Assembly (NCBI GenBank): GCA_945928575.1
Contig: CAMENP010000004.1
Coordinates: 92,539-156,538 of the forward strand
Reading direction: 5' to 3'
Length of the DNA: 64,000 nucleotides
Origin: an uncultured Butyrivibrio sp.
GTDB lineage: Bacteria > Bacillota > Clostridia > Lachnospirales > Lachnospiraceae
Shown: piece after piece, positions 55,981 to 64,000 of the stretch
Layout: the number at the start of each line of letters is the position of its first letter
Numbering within the stretch: position 1 is the stretch's first letter
Made by a program: the position numbers and the translations under genes
Notes under the pieces: generated by a model
Told to the model about the DNA's origin: nothing
Databases searched by the model: none
The model's input: the letters and a program-made list of their open reading frames with translations, nothing else

Positions 55981-57258
55981 ATGGATTTTCATAAAAGAAC
56001 ACATATAAGCGGTACGGTTAAAGTACCAGGAGACAAATCAATATCACACCGTGCCGTCATGTTCGGCTCAATCGCCAAAGGCACAACCGAAATCACAGGT
56101 TTTCTGCAGGGAGCGGATTGTCTGTCCACAATCGGCTGTTTTAATAAAATGGGCGTAGATATAGTTAATAACAAAGACACCGTCATTGTCAAAGGCCGTG
56201 GACTTCACGGACTTAAAGCACCTGAAGGTGTTCTTGATGTCGGTAACAGCGGCACGACAACCAGACTTATAAGCGGTATACTTGCCGGCCAGAATTTCAC
56301 TTCCGTCCTCGACGGAGACGCATCCATAAGGAAGCGTCCCATGGACCGCATCATTAAGCCTCTACGCATGATGAATGCAGATATTAACGGACATGATAAC
56401 ACCACTTTGGCGCCGCTTACAATAAACGGCCGCAGGCTTAATGCCATAGATTACAACTCTCCCGTTGCAAGTGCCCAGGTAAAATCATGTGTGTTACTTG
56501 CCGGATTATACGCGGACGGCCGCACCAGTGTAACCGAACCGTCATTATCGAGAAACCATACCGAACTTATGCTCTATTCTTTCGGCGCGAATATTTATTC
56601 CGAGGGACTTACCGCATACATTGAACCGGTTGATGAATTGTATGCCCAGGAAGTTCACGTACCCGGCGATATATCATCCGCAGCCTATTTCATTGCAGCC
56701 GGACTGCTTGCATCATCAGGAGAAGTTATTATAGAGAACGTCGGAATCAATCCCACCCGTGACGGCATACTCCGTGTATGTCAGGCAATGGGTGGCAGCA
56801 TAACTGTTTTAAACAGACACGTTTCAGGTGGCGAACCCGTAGCCGACCTGCTCGTCAGACCATCATCACTCCACGGAACGATCATAGAGGGAAATATCAT
56901 CCCGACACTTATAGATGAGCTTCCTGTCATCGCTGTGCTTGCTGCTTACGCCGACGGCCAGACCATTATCAAAGATGCCGCCGAGCTTAAAGTTAAAGAG
57001 AGTAACCGTATCGATACGGTTGTTACGAATCTTAAGGCAATGGGCGCCGATATTGCCGCTACAGATGACGGAATGATCATAAACGGCGGACGTTCATTAC
57101 ACGGTGCATCAATTGACAGCTATTTAGACCACAGGATTGCAATGTCTTTCGCTGTTGCCTCGCTTAAAGCTGACGGTATTACCACGATCAAAGATGCCGA
57201 GTGCGTTAATATATCGTATCCGGATTTCTACAACGACCTTAATTCTATCTGCCGGTAG
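55981..57258 (+). CDS. aroA: 3-phosphoshikimate 1-carboxyvinyltransferase (EPSP synthase)
   Basis: Sixth step of the shikimate pathway. In 425 residues: PGDKSISHRAVMFGS near the start, the NSGTTTRLISG phosphoenolpyruvate loop (the first Gly being the usual glyphosate-contact position) and RKRPMDRIIKPL. It is paired with tyrA. Confidence 0.95.
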   Translation: MDFHKRTHISGTVKVPGDKSISHRAVMFGSIAKGTTEITGFLQGADCLSTIGCFNKMGVDIVNNKDTVIVKGRGLHGLKAPEGVLDVGNSGTTTRLISGILAGQNFTSVLDGDASIRKRPMDRIIKPLRMMNADINGHDNTTLAPLTINGRRLNAIDYNSPVASAQVKSCVLLAGLYADGRTSVTEPSLSRNHTELMLYSFGANIYSEGLTAYIEPVDELYAQEVHVPGDISSAAYFIAAGLLASSGEVIIENVGINPTRDGILRVCQAMGGSITVLNRHVSGGEPVADLLVRPSSLHGTIIEGNIIPTLIDELPVIAVLAAYADGQTIIKDAAELKVKESNRIDTVVTNLKAMGADIAATDDGMIINGGRSLHGASIDSYLDHRIAMSFAVASLKADGITTIKDAECVNISYPDFYNDLNSICR

Positions 57259-57259
57259 T

Positions 57260-58480
57260 TTATTTCATAGTTAATTCCATGTCAATGAGCCTCGCAAGAG
57301 GCTCCATTGCATTGTACACTTCTTCATATGTATTGGTCTGCGCACCGGCTTCTATCAGCATTGAGCGCGGAACATGATGCAGACAATATCTGTATCCTGA
57401 TATGTATATACATCTGAACAAGTCCGGATAATTTATTTTTCCAAGCAAAAACATCTTATACGTCATAGCAAGATTTTCCGTAAGATACGGATTCGGAAGA
57501 TAATCTATATCTCCCTGTTCCTTGGTATAACTCACACCATTAAAAAGCATTATTCTGGCAGTCTGTTTGCCGTCTATCTCAGTCACCAGATGTTTGGACG
57601 CATCCACACCGTCACGATGCAGATCGATTACCACCTGTATGGATGGATTCTGTGCCAGTACTTCATCAAGTCTGGCATTGGCATAAGTATATGCCTCACT
57701 TCTGTCAAGAATGCCTCCCGCCATATCAAATTCATCAGTAAGATGTATTACATTATATCCATACTCATCTTTCAGAAGATCTACCAGCCTGTCTCCGACA
57801 TCAACAATACTCTTTCCGTTTGACTCACTGTCTGCAAATTTTTCCTGTGAGTGAGTGTGAAAAATAAGTATCTGCGGTATTGACGCATCTTTCTCGATTC
57901 TTAAATCCACACTGGATATTTTCTCCAAGTCAAGCACCTGTGGCCTCAGGCTTGTCACAGACGGCACAACATAAAAATTATTCAACACAAAATTGTAATC
58001 CATAAGTTTATCCATCGGTATTATACCGGCTGCTGCCTCAAGCACTTTGCTGTCATTGTTCTGTGCCGGCTCTCTGCCGTCATTGTTCTGCCCGGTCTCC
58101 GTCTCTTCATTGACGGATTCACTTTCGGTCACAGATTCTGTTTCAGGCTGTGGTTCAATATGTTCGCCGACATCTGCTTCAACTGTTTTAATGTCATCTC
58201 CACAATTATATAAGCTGCCAACAGGATAAAACTCTCTCATAATAAGGTCCGGTATCTCAAATTCCCTGCTGTCTTCATCCCAGCATTCTCCCGTTATAAA
58301 AGATGATGCTATTGTTTCAAGTGATTTTTCCCGTACTTTATCCCAGAAATCCTGCGAAATTTTCTGGCAGCCTTTCAACATAAGAAAAACCATCGCAGCA
58401 ACAATCAATAATATCATAATTTTTTTTAAACCATTTCCGTTCACTCCATGTTGTCTGCGAAGCCATTGATATTTATTCAT
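57260..58480 (-). CDS. spoIIP: stage II sporulation protein P
   Basis: Peptidoglycan amidase of the engulfment complex with SpoIID and SpoIIM. The 406-residue protein has an N-terminal membrane anchor (about 20-40), a low-complexity Glu/Thr/Asn region (about 110-150) and the catalytic domain with IFHTHSQEKF, VIDLHRDG and the EAGAQTNT block. It ends 2 bp from the convergent aroA. Confidence 0.93.
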   Translation of the reverse strand: MNKYQWLRRQHGVNGNGLKKIMILLIVAAMVFLMLKGCQKISQDFWDKVREKSLETIASSFITGECWDEDSREFEIPDLIMREFYPVGSLYNCGDDIKTVEADVGEHIEPQPETESVTESESVNEETETGQNNDGREPAQNNDSKVLEAAAGIIPMDKLMDYNFVLNNFYVVPSVTSLRPQVLDLEKISSVDLRIEKDASIPQILIFHTHSQEKFADSESNGKSIVDVGDRLVDLLKDEYGYNVIHLTDEFDMAGGILDRSEAYTYANARLDEVLAQNPSIQVVIDLHRDGVDASKHLVTEIDGKQTARIMLFNGVSYTKEQGDIDYLPNPYLTENLAMTYKMFLLGKINYPDLFRCIYISGYRYCLHHVPRSMLIEAGAQTNTYEEVYNAMEPLARLIDMELTMK

Positions 58481-58559
58481 CCGACACGCTCTTTCATACT
58501 ATACTCATCCATCCGGACTGATACAGTATATTCCGGCAATGACAATGCTATTCATTATT

Positions 58560-59465
58560 TCACTGCCTGTCAAAACCCATACAGATATTAATTCCTTCGG
58601 ATATCGTATAACTTACTCTTTTAATTATCGCATCAATGTCTTTAGATGTAACATACATCAATTTATATTCATCGGAAATCTGCACCGGATCCTCAACATT
58701 GTTACGTTTTACACTGTCATAAATAAGTGTCGAGGCATCCACAACCGTTGGTACGCCTATTGCGATCACCGGTATCCCCATACTTTTCCTGGTTATCGCC
58801 TGCCTGTTATTCCCTACACCTGATCCCGGATGTATTCCGGTATCCGTAATCTGTATTGTCGAATTCAATCTTTTAATTCCTCTTGCCGCGAGTGCATCAA
58901 CCGCAATAAGTACATCCGGCTTTGTTTTCCTTATTATCCCGCTTATAATTTCACATGTGTCCATTCCTGTCTGTGCCATAACTCCCGGCACAATGGCGCT
59001 TGTCACCGCAAAAGCACCTTCCACTTCCTCATATCCCATAAATTCCACAATATGTCTTGTTATGAACAGGTTTGACACAACTTCCGGTCCCAGCGCATCA
59101 GATGTGGCATCCCGGTTTCCCAATCCTACAACAAGCACCTTCGGGATTCTGTTATCCCAGCTATATGATGCCATAATCAGCTTCTTTAATTCGACGGCAA
59201 GTGCCTTGGATATTTCCCTGTGGGTTCCTTCATCATCCTCCATCAGTCCCGGAACTTCCATCGTAATATATGTCCCGACAGGTCTCTTTATCGCATTGGC
59301 ACCGGCTCTGCTAAGTACTTCCATTTTTACAACATTTATGTTATTGGAGCAGTCTTTTTCTTCTGTAATCCTTACTCCCTTGATTGCATCATTATCTTTT
59401 GATATATTATTTTTAGCCTCCAGTGCAAGATCGGTTCTTATCTGCGTAAGTGCATTTTTCTTCAT
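58560..59465 (-). CDS. gpr: germination protease GPR
   Basis: Endopeptidase that degrades small acid-soluble proteins at spore germination. In 301 residues: an N-terminal propeptide with the autocleavage-type IRTDLALEA, VVGLGNRDATSDALGP and VDALAARG. It lies just upstream of spoIIP, the usual pair. I could not make out a sigma-G promoter. Confidence 0.93.
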   Translation of the reverse strand: MKKNALTQIRTDLALEAKNNISKDNDAIKGVRITEEKDCSNNINVVKMEVLSRAGANAIKRPVGTYITMEVPGLMEDDEGTHREISKALAVELKKLIMASYSWDNRIPKVLVVGLGNRDATSDALGPEVVSNLFITRHIVEFMGYEEVEGAFAVTSAIVPGVMAQTGMDTCEIISGIIRKTKPDVLIAVDALAARGIKRLNSTIQITDTGIHPGSGVGNNRQAITRKSMGIPVIAIGVPTVVDASTLIYDSVKRNNVEDPVQISDEYKLMYVTSKDIDAIIKRVSYTISEGINICMGFDRQ

Positions 59466-59523
59466 AATCCGCCCCCTATTATAATTCTTTTGTTATTTTG
59501 TGTGATTTTTATATAATTATGTA

Positions 59524-59552
59524 TTGACATTCATGGAATCGTATTATAAAAT
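59524..59552 (+). promoter_or_regulatory. promoter of rpsT
   Basis: TTGACA (59524-59529), 17-bp spacer, TAAAAT (59547-59552), about 87 bp upstream of the start codon. Confidence 0.75.
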
Positions 59553-59638
59553 ATCATAGTGTGTTTATGTCGAAATGCCCGTGTCTGTTTTGACATTAAC
59601 GATATAATATTTTTTACAAATAATTGGAGGTGCCTGAA

Positions 59639-59902
59639 TTGGCTAATATCAAATCTGCTAAGAAAAGAATTTTAGTTACAGCTACTAAGGCCGAGAAGAA
59701 CAAGGCCATCAAGTCAAAGATTAAAACTTACATTAAGAAGGTTGAGGCTGCTGTTGAAGCTGCTGACAAGGCCGCTGCTACAGAGGCTCTTAAGGTTGCT
59801 ACAGTTGAGATCGACAAAGCATGTTCAAAGGGTGTATATCACAAGAACAATGCTGCAAGAAAGGTTTCACGTCTTACCAATCTCGTTAATGGAATGAACT
59901 AA
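59639..59902 (+). CDS. rpsT: 30S ribosomal protein S20
   Basis: An 87-residue Lys/Ala-rich protein of three helices, ANIKSAKKRILVTA at the start and GVYHKNNAARKVSRL near the end. The start is TTG at 59639, after GGAGGTG with 6-base spacing. A non-ATG start is typical of rpsT in several phyla and may serve autoregulation. Confidence 0.95.
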   Translation: MANIKSAKKRILVTATKAEKNKAIKSKIKTYIKKVEAAVEAADKAAATEALKVATVEIDKACSKGVYHKNNAARKVSRLTNLVNGMN

Positions 59903-59947
59903 TATAATATTGTGATGTTAATCGGCTGCACATCATAATATATTTTA

Positions 59948-59975
59948 AAGGGACTGCTTCAATGCAGTCCCTTTT
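59948..59975 (+). terminator. terminator of rpsT
   Basis: A 10-bp perfect stem (AAGGGACTGC / GCAGTCCCTT) with a 6-nt loop and a short T-tract. The minus strand has a weaker tract for the convergent cellulase gene. Confidence 0.85.
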
Positions 59976-59982
59976 ATTATCG

Positions 59983-61770
59983 TTATTTGCCTGCTATGAA
60001 ATTTCTGAGCCACTTGCCGGTCTCCGACAATTCCGAATCACTCCATCCCGAAAGTTTCGAACAGGACGATGCTATAAGGGCTGATGTCTCAGCCTTGTTA
60101 CATAAGCTCCATCCGACATACGATACATTGTTGTCATTAATGAGCTTCTTCCACGTATTCGCCGAAGTATAATCTATTCCGCCGTTACCCGATGCGTCAC
60201 ATATGCTGAACTCCGATATAAATACAGGTGTTCCGGCTTTTCTCGCCGTCGTCAGCTTATTTCTGATATTATCCTTATGCGTTCCTGCGTAGAAATGCAA
60301 TGTATACATGACATTCTTCTTATTTGCAACCGGATTGGACGCAACCGTATCAACATCCTGCGACCATGTAGGTGTACCTACAAGAATTATCGCATTCGGT
60401 GAATTTTTCCTTATCGTTGATATTATCGTGTCGGCATAAGGCTTGATCGTATTCCAGTCCACACCGCCGTTCGGTTCGTTGCATATCTCATATATTACAT
60501 TAACATTCTTGCTGTACTTCTTTGACATCTTACTGAAGAACTTAACCGCTTCATCCTTATGTGTATTCGGATTGCCGTCGCTTAATATATGCCAGTCTAT
60601 TATGACATACATTCCGAGTTCCGACGCCGCCTTGACACCCTCGTCTATCTTGGCTTCAAGGTCTGTCTTGGAACCGCCGCTGCAATATCCGTTTTCTCCG
60701 GTATACATGGCAAGTCTCACAACGTTGGCTCCCCAGTTATCACGCAATGTCTTAAAAGCAGCTTTATTGACATATTGCGGGAACCACTGAAGTCCGTGCG
60801 TGCTCACACCCTTAAGCTGGTATTTGGAACCGTTCTTATCCACAAGATCAACTCCCTTGACAGAAAGCTGTCCGTGATTTCCGACCGGTGTGCCGCTTTC
60901 AAGCTTCGGAGGTGTGTACGGTTTCACATCTTCCGTTGTCTGGGCACCGTTATTACTGTTGCCGTTATTATTGCCATTGTTACCGGCATTATTATTACCG
61001 CCGCCATTGCCCTGGTTCTGCCCGGATGCTTTTGCCTCACCGTTATATGTAAAATCAGATATCGTCGATGATGTGGCAACTATTATTCCAACATCGGACA
61101 CGCTTGCGCCTGCGCCTATTTTGGAGTTATAATCCGCCGGTTTAACCGTTATCTTATTTCCCGATATCGTACAGTTGCTGTTCCAGAAATTCTTAAGTTC
61201 GGCTCCGTTTCCAGCATCAAATACGACTGTCCACGAAGATATTTCGGATGATGAAGGATTGGTTACAGTTCCCGACAGCTGGTAGCATTTCTTGCCGCCT
61301 TCTTCCCAACTGTTTACAACTTTAAATTCCGCCTTGTATTTAACCGTGGTCTGCGTCTGTGCCGTCTGGCCCGCACCGTTATTATTCTGTGTTCCGCCTC
61401 CGGTCTGGCCGTTTGGCTGTCCGCCCTGATTCTGTGCTTTACTTTCTTCTTCCTGTTTCTTAGTCTCTGTTTCCTTCTCGGTCTCAGTCTCCGTTTCTTT
61501 CTCGGTAACAGACTCTTTTTCAGTCTCTGTCTCTGTTGCTTTTTCGGATTCTGAAGTATCCTGCACCACCTCAACATTCTGAGTCGTCTCTGCCGTCGAA
61601 TCCTTATGCCCTCTGTGAAAAACACCTTTAACAAAAAGAATACTTATCACGGCAGCCAGAATTATAACTATGGTAACCGCCGCTATAATTATCCTTGTTC
61701 TGTTAAAAAAAGGTTTTTTCCCAATGTCCTCTTTCTGCTCAAGTTCTTCCTTCTGTTCCTTTTCGTCCAT
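59983..61770 (-). CDS. membrane-anchored GH5 endoglucanase with CBM2
   Basis: A 595-residue extracellular cellulase/beta-glucanase kept at the cell surface. Order: cytoplasmic charged start, one transmembrane anchor (about 27-49), Glu/Thr/Lys-rich linker (about 60-140), a family 2 cellulose-binding domain (about 143-245), an Asn/Gly linker, and a GH5 domain (about 300-595) with acid/base Glu in ICNEPNGG and nucleophile Glu in FISEFSICD. The fold and motifs fit GH5 subfamily 2. There is no cleavable signal peptide or sortase motif, so the anchor holds it. It overlaps holA by 32 bp; its RBS is GGAGG. Confidence 0.9.
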   Translation of the reverse strand: MDEKEQKEELEQKEDIGKKPFFNRTRIIIAAVTIVIILAAVISILFVKGVFHRGHKDSTAETTQNVEVVQDTSESEKATETETEKESVTEKETETETEKETETKKQEEESKAQNQGGQPNGQTGGGTQNNNGAGQTAQTQTTVKYKAEFKVVNSWEEGGKKCYQLSGTVTNPSSSEISSWTVVFDAGNGAELKNFWNSNCTISGNKITVKPADYNSKIGAGASVSDVGIIVATSSTISDFTYNGEAKASGQNQGNGGGNNNAGNNGNNNGNSNNGAQTTEDVKPYTPPKLESGTPVGNHGQLSVKGVDLVDKNGSKYQLKGVSTHGLQWFPQYVNKAAFKTLRDNWGANVVRLAMYTGENGYCSGGSKTDLEAKIDEGVKAASELGMYVIIDWHILSDGNPNTHKDEAVKFFSKMSKKYSKNVNVIYEICNEPNGGVDWNTIKPYADTIISTIRKNSPNAIILVGTPTWSQDVDTVASNPVANKKNVMYTLHFYAGTHKDNIRNKLTTARKAGTPVFISEFSICDASGNGGIDYTSANTWKKLINDNNVSYVGWSLCNKAETSALIASSCSKLSGWSDSELSETGKWLRNFIAGK

Positions 61771-62755
61771 TCCCTTTTCCTCCTGTGGTATATTTAATCA
61801 CAAGTAATTCAACCGCATATTTATCTTCAATTCTGCCGGTCTTTATATCATTATCAACGCCGACGCAGTCTTCCATAGCCTGCCTGAGTTCTGCGCTGCC
61901 GTAGTGTGATGCGCCTGCCACATATCTTCCTATAAAATATGGTCTTATCCCAAGTCTGGCTGCAATCTCCTGATTCGATGCACCTTCGGATTTCATATTA
62001 TTAACCGCATACAGCTGCGCAAACTGCCGTCCCAATAATGCAAGTATTTTAAGCGGCGGTTCTTTCAGTTCCACAAGATCCGAATACAATTTCATAACAG
62101 TGTCAACATTGCCTTCGGACATAGCATTTATCATATCAAACACTCTATCCTCAGGCTGCGGTTCTATAACCGCATCAATCGATTCCCTATCTATTATATC
62201 GGCATCACCCATGTATGCGATAAGCTTACAACTCTCATTATATATTGTATTCATATCCAGTCCGACACGATTGAGAAAATATGTCATATCATTCTGTGTT
62301 ATTTTCTTACCTGCCGCACCAAACTGTTTGGCACACCATGACATCAAATCGGATTCTTTCTGTTTCTTCATTTCACATACATATCCGACATCATTAACCG
62401 CCTTATACAGCCTGTTTCTCTTATCAACTTCACTTTCCACAAACAGAAAAACCGTCGTGTCCGGAGCATTTTTCACTGCTTCCGCCATTTCTTCCGATGA
62501 AGCCTTAAAAAGTCCGCAATCTTCTATCATTATCAGTCGCCTCTCAGCAAAGAAAGGCATAGTCCGGCTCAGATCAACAATTTCCTCCACCGGAATATCT
62601 TTTCCCTGATAATATGAAAAATTCATTGTGTCATCACCGCAAATGGCGTCTTTTAATTTATATTTATATGTTTTCTTCAGGTAATCCTCCTCGCCGTACA
62701 ACAGATAAGCCGGCTTAAAGGTACCTTCTTTTATATGTTTAATCAGCTCTTTCAT
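61739..62755 (-). CDS. holA: DNA polymerase III subunit delta
   Basis: Clamp-loader subunit of 338 residues: start MKELIKHIKEGTFKPAYLLYGEEDYL, then the P-loop-like fold and a C-terminal helical domain with GRQFAQLYAV. The frame is open 33 codons farther, through a GC-rich repeat, but MKEL is the family start. No ribosome binding site precedes it, and the predicted transcription start is at the ATG. Confidence 0.9.
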   Translation of the reverse strand: MKELIKHIKEGTFKPAYLLYGEEDYLKKTYKYKLKDAICGDDTMNFSYYQGKDIPVEEIVDLSRTMPFFAERRLIMIEDCGLFKASSEEMAEAVKNAPDTTVFLFVESEVDKRNRLYKAVNDVGYVCEMKKQKESDLMSWCAKQFGAAGKKITQNDMTYFLNRVGLDMNTIYNESCKLIAYMGDADIIDRESIDAVIEPQPEDRVFDMINAMSEGNVDTVMKLYSDLVELKEPPLKILALLGRQFAQLYAVNNMKSEGASNQEIAARLGIRPYFIGRYVAGASHYGSAELRQAMEDCVGVDNDIKTGRIEDKYAVELLVIKYTTGGKGNGRKGTEGRT

Positions 62756-62762
62756 GTAAACT

Positions 62763-62791
62763 ATGATAGCACAAACAAAATATGGTTTCAA
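62763..62791 (-). promoter_or_regulatory. promoter of holA
   Basis: On the minus strand TTGAAA (62791-62786), 17-bp spacer, TATCAT (62768-62763) with TG one base upstream. The expected start point, 62757-62755, coincides with the start codon. Confidence 0.6.
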
Positions 62792-62803
62792 GTATATACC
62801 CAC

Positions 62804-62833
62804 GCGGACGGGTATTTCCGCGCGGTTTCTTCT
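62804..62833. repeat. single detached copy of the 61-bp repeat core
   Basis: Thirty bases identical to the core of the array at 63690-64000, followed by a diverged remainder up to 62846. It lies between the holA promoter and the end of the broken gene at 62848-63627. Confidence 0.85.
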
Positions 62834-62847
62834 GTGCCTGCGCGACG

Positions 62848-63627
62848 TCAACAAAATTTTTCTTTAATTATGTTCTCAACTTTTGATATGCTTAATGGAT
62901 AATTTTTAGATTCAAATGTCATTATTAATTTATGATCGGGGATAATTCCATTTTCGCAATATAACCGTACTTTTGCTGCAACCTTATTTACATATTCAAG
63001 ATTATCCATCATTCCAAAATGTTCCCAGTAATACAACTCCTTTGTAACCGGATGCATAATTGTAAAATCCGGGAAAATAGTGCTCCAGCCTAATTTCAAC
63101 TCCGCTTCATATCGAAATGGGATTTTATTTAAAAATAACATCTTATCAATTATTGCCTATGATTTGGAACGTACCAATTTTCCCTGTGTAGCCTCTACGC
63201 TTAATTTTTCCGGATAATTAGTATTTTTTTCATATTCCGAATTCATCCATTTAAGCATCTCTGCGTCAAAACTTCCTTGATTCAGCAAACGACTATATTC
63301 TGTATTCCGCAATAACAAATCTTCTTTCGTTGAACAACCATGAAGGATATTAAGATATTTTTCACAGGCTCTCGATTCATTCATCAAATCATTTTGTTTG
63401 GCATATAGATATTTTTTAACAGCAAGTTTTTTCGCCAAATCAAATTCCGATTTTGGCAAATATATTTTTTCTCCCGTCACTGTTCTTTTATACCATTTAT
63501 ATCCTTTACCGTTTTTCGCACACAGAAGTTCTCCATCCGGCATATTTATTAGCATTTTTGCGATTTTCTGGAGTTCTGTCTCTATAATCTCTTTTCTGTT
63601 TTTTATTTCATTATAATTAATATACAT
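62848..63627 (-). pseudogene. uncharacterised Lachnospiraceae-type protein broken by one in-frame TAG
   Basis: One continuous frame of 259 codons starting at ATG 63627 (AGGAG eight bases upstream), interrupted only by TAG at 63159-63157 between ...VRSKS and AIIDKMLFLNKIPFRYE. GAG (Glu) at this place would give an intact protein. I recall similar proteins in Lachnospiraceae with a C-terminal PDF...YYWEHFG region suggestive of a PD-(D/E)xK-like nuclease fold, but the function is unknown. TAG ends other genes here (hydrogenase, rnc), so it is a real stop. GC-rich repeats flank the gene on both sides. Confidence 0.7.
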
Positions 63628-63689
63628 AGCGTTTTCTCCTATTTCATAATTTTCTGACTTAAATTTACCTGATTCTATCTGCTTTGCTT

Positions 63690-64000
63690 CCGCGCGGCCT
63701 TGCTTTCTCGCCTGCGGACGGGTATTTCCGCGCGGTTTCTTCTCCTGTACCCGCGCGGCCCTGCTTTTTCGCCTGCGGACGGGTATTTCCGCGCGGTTTC
63801 TTCTCCTGTACCCGCGCGGCCCTGCTTTTTCGCCTGCGGACGGGTATTTCCGCGCGGTTTCTTCTCCTGTACCCGCGCGGCCCCGCTTTTTCGCCCGCGG
63901 ACGGGTATTTCCGCGCGGTTTCCTCTTCTGTACCCGCGCGGCCCTGCTTTTTCGCCCGCGGACGGGTATTTCCGCGCGGTTTCCTCTTCTGTACCCGCGC
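63690..64000. repeat. 61-bp GC-rich tandem repeat array, open at right edge
   Basis: Core motif starts at 63714, 63775, 63836, 63897 and 63958, an exact period of 61 bp, with only a few substitutions (the last two copies share a variant). A partial unit begins near 63690. Each unit holds the palindrome CCGCGCGG twice, a GCGGA/TCCGC hairpin and CGGGTA/TACCCG arms. It is much more GC-rich than the surroundings. No variable spacers, so not CRISPR. The 62 bp between the broken gene and the array (63628-63689) show only the ribosome binding site. Confidence 0.9.

Noticed and set aside
63690..64000. CRISPR array
   Set aside because: The period is a constant 61 bp with the whole unit nearly identical; there are no unique spacers and no cas genes.

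Overview
The window looks like a chromosomal segment of an anaerobic, low-to-mid GC Gram-positive bacterium of the class Clostridia, most likely family Lachnospiraceae. Support: a phosphate butyryltransferase/butyrate kinase pair, a monomeric [FeFe]-hydrogenase with a candidate Rex operator, a complete rnfCDGEAB ion-pumping complex, sporulation genes (spoIIP, gpr), Firmicutes-type gene orders (plsX-acpP-rnc-smc-ftsY, secG-rnr-smpB-ssrA, ruvA-ruvB, ispH next to rpsA) and strong sigma-A promoters with 17-bp spacers. The Ptb/Buk butyrate route together with a membrane-anchored GH5 endoglucanase recalls Coprococcus eutactus-like bacteria, but that is inference. Most genes are on the minus strand.

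Layout. 1-1974: a small secreted protein and two ABC-permease-like proteins (minus), the last running off the left edge. 2133-6055: plus-strand energy genes ptb-buk, then the hydrogenase. 6073-13960: threonine ammonia-lyase, ftsY, smc, rnc, acpP, plsX. 13981-17292: rpmF, yceD, ackA, pta; divergent tmcAL at 17379. 18617-30105: PFL/ACT pair, WalJ-like hydrolase, membrane diguanylate cyclase, an FtsA-like ATPase with C-terminal beta-grasp-like repeats, coaE, polA, a zinc-finger membrane protein, ruvB, ruvA. 30146-36010: Gx transporter, NusG domain II protein and rnfBAEGDC. 36175-44214: yprB-like exonuclease, cheR, rpsA, ispH, cmk, a flavoprotein, an RpiR regulator and a rhodanese-TtcA fusion. 44231-49651: accessory minus-strand genes (lipoprotein, LURP-one protein, three acetyltransferases, HxlR regulator with a PNPOx-like protein, msrA, PPC-domain protein). 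49789-51327: a MATE efflux gene with a structured leader, probably acquired. 51376-54762: tmRNA, smpB, rnr, secG. 54819-57258: tyrA-aroA. 57260-59465: spoIIP and gpr. 59524-61770: rpsT and the endoglucanase. 61739-64000: holA, a gene broken by one stop codon, and a GC-rich 61-bp tandem array continuing past the right edge.

How it fits together: Ptb/Buk and Pta/AckA make ATP from butyryl-CoA and acetyl-CoA, the hydrogenase disposes of electrons from reduced ferredoxin, and Rnf converts ferredoxin/NAD redox energy into an ion gradient. TmcAL uses acetate for tRNA modification and is divergent from pta-ackA. The tmRNA-SmpB-RNase R cluster rescues stalled ribosomes.

The most unusual items are the 61-bp array with a detached copy on the other side of a nonsense-interrupted gene; a MATE leader with an 18-codon upstream ORF ending Pro-Pro-stop; a terminator-like hairpin that holds the Shine-Dalgarno of the rhodanese-TtcA gene; a Rex-like site over the hydrogenase promoter; paired palindromes around an HxlR regulator; and a one-base defect in an A-tract at the start of the small secreted protein gene.
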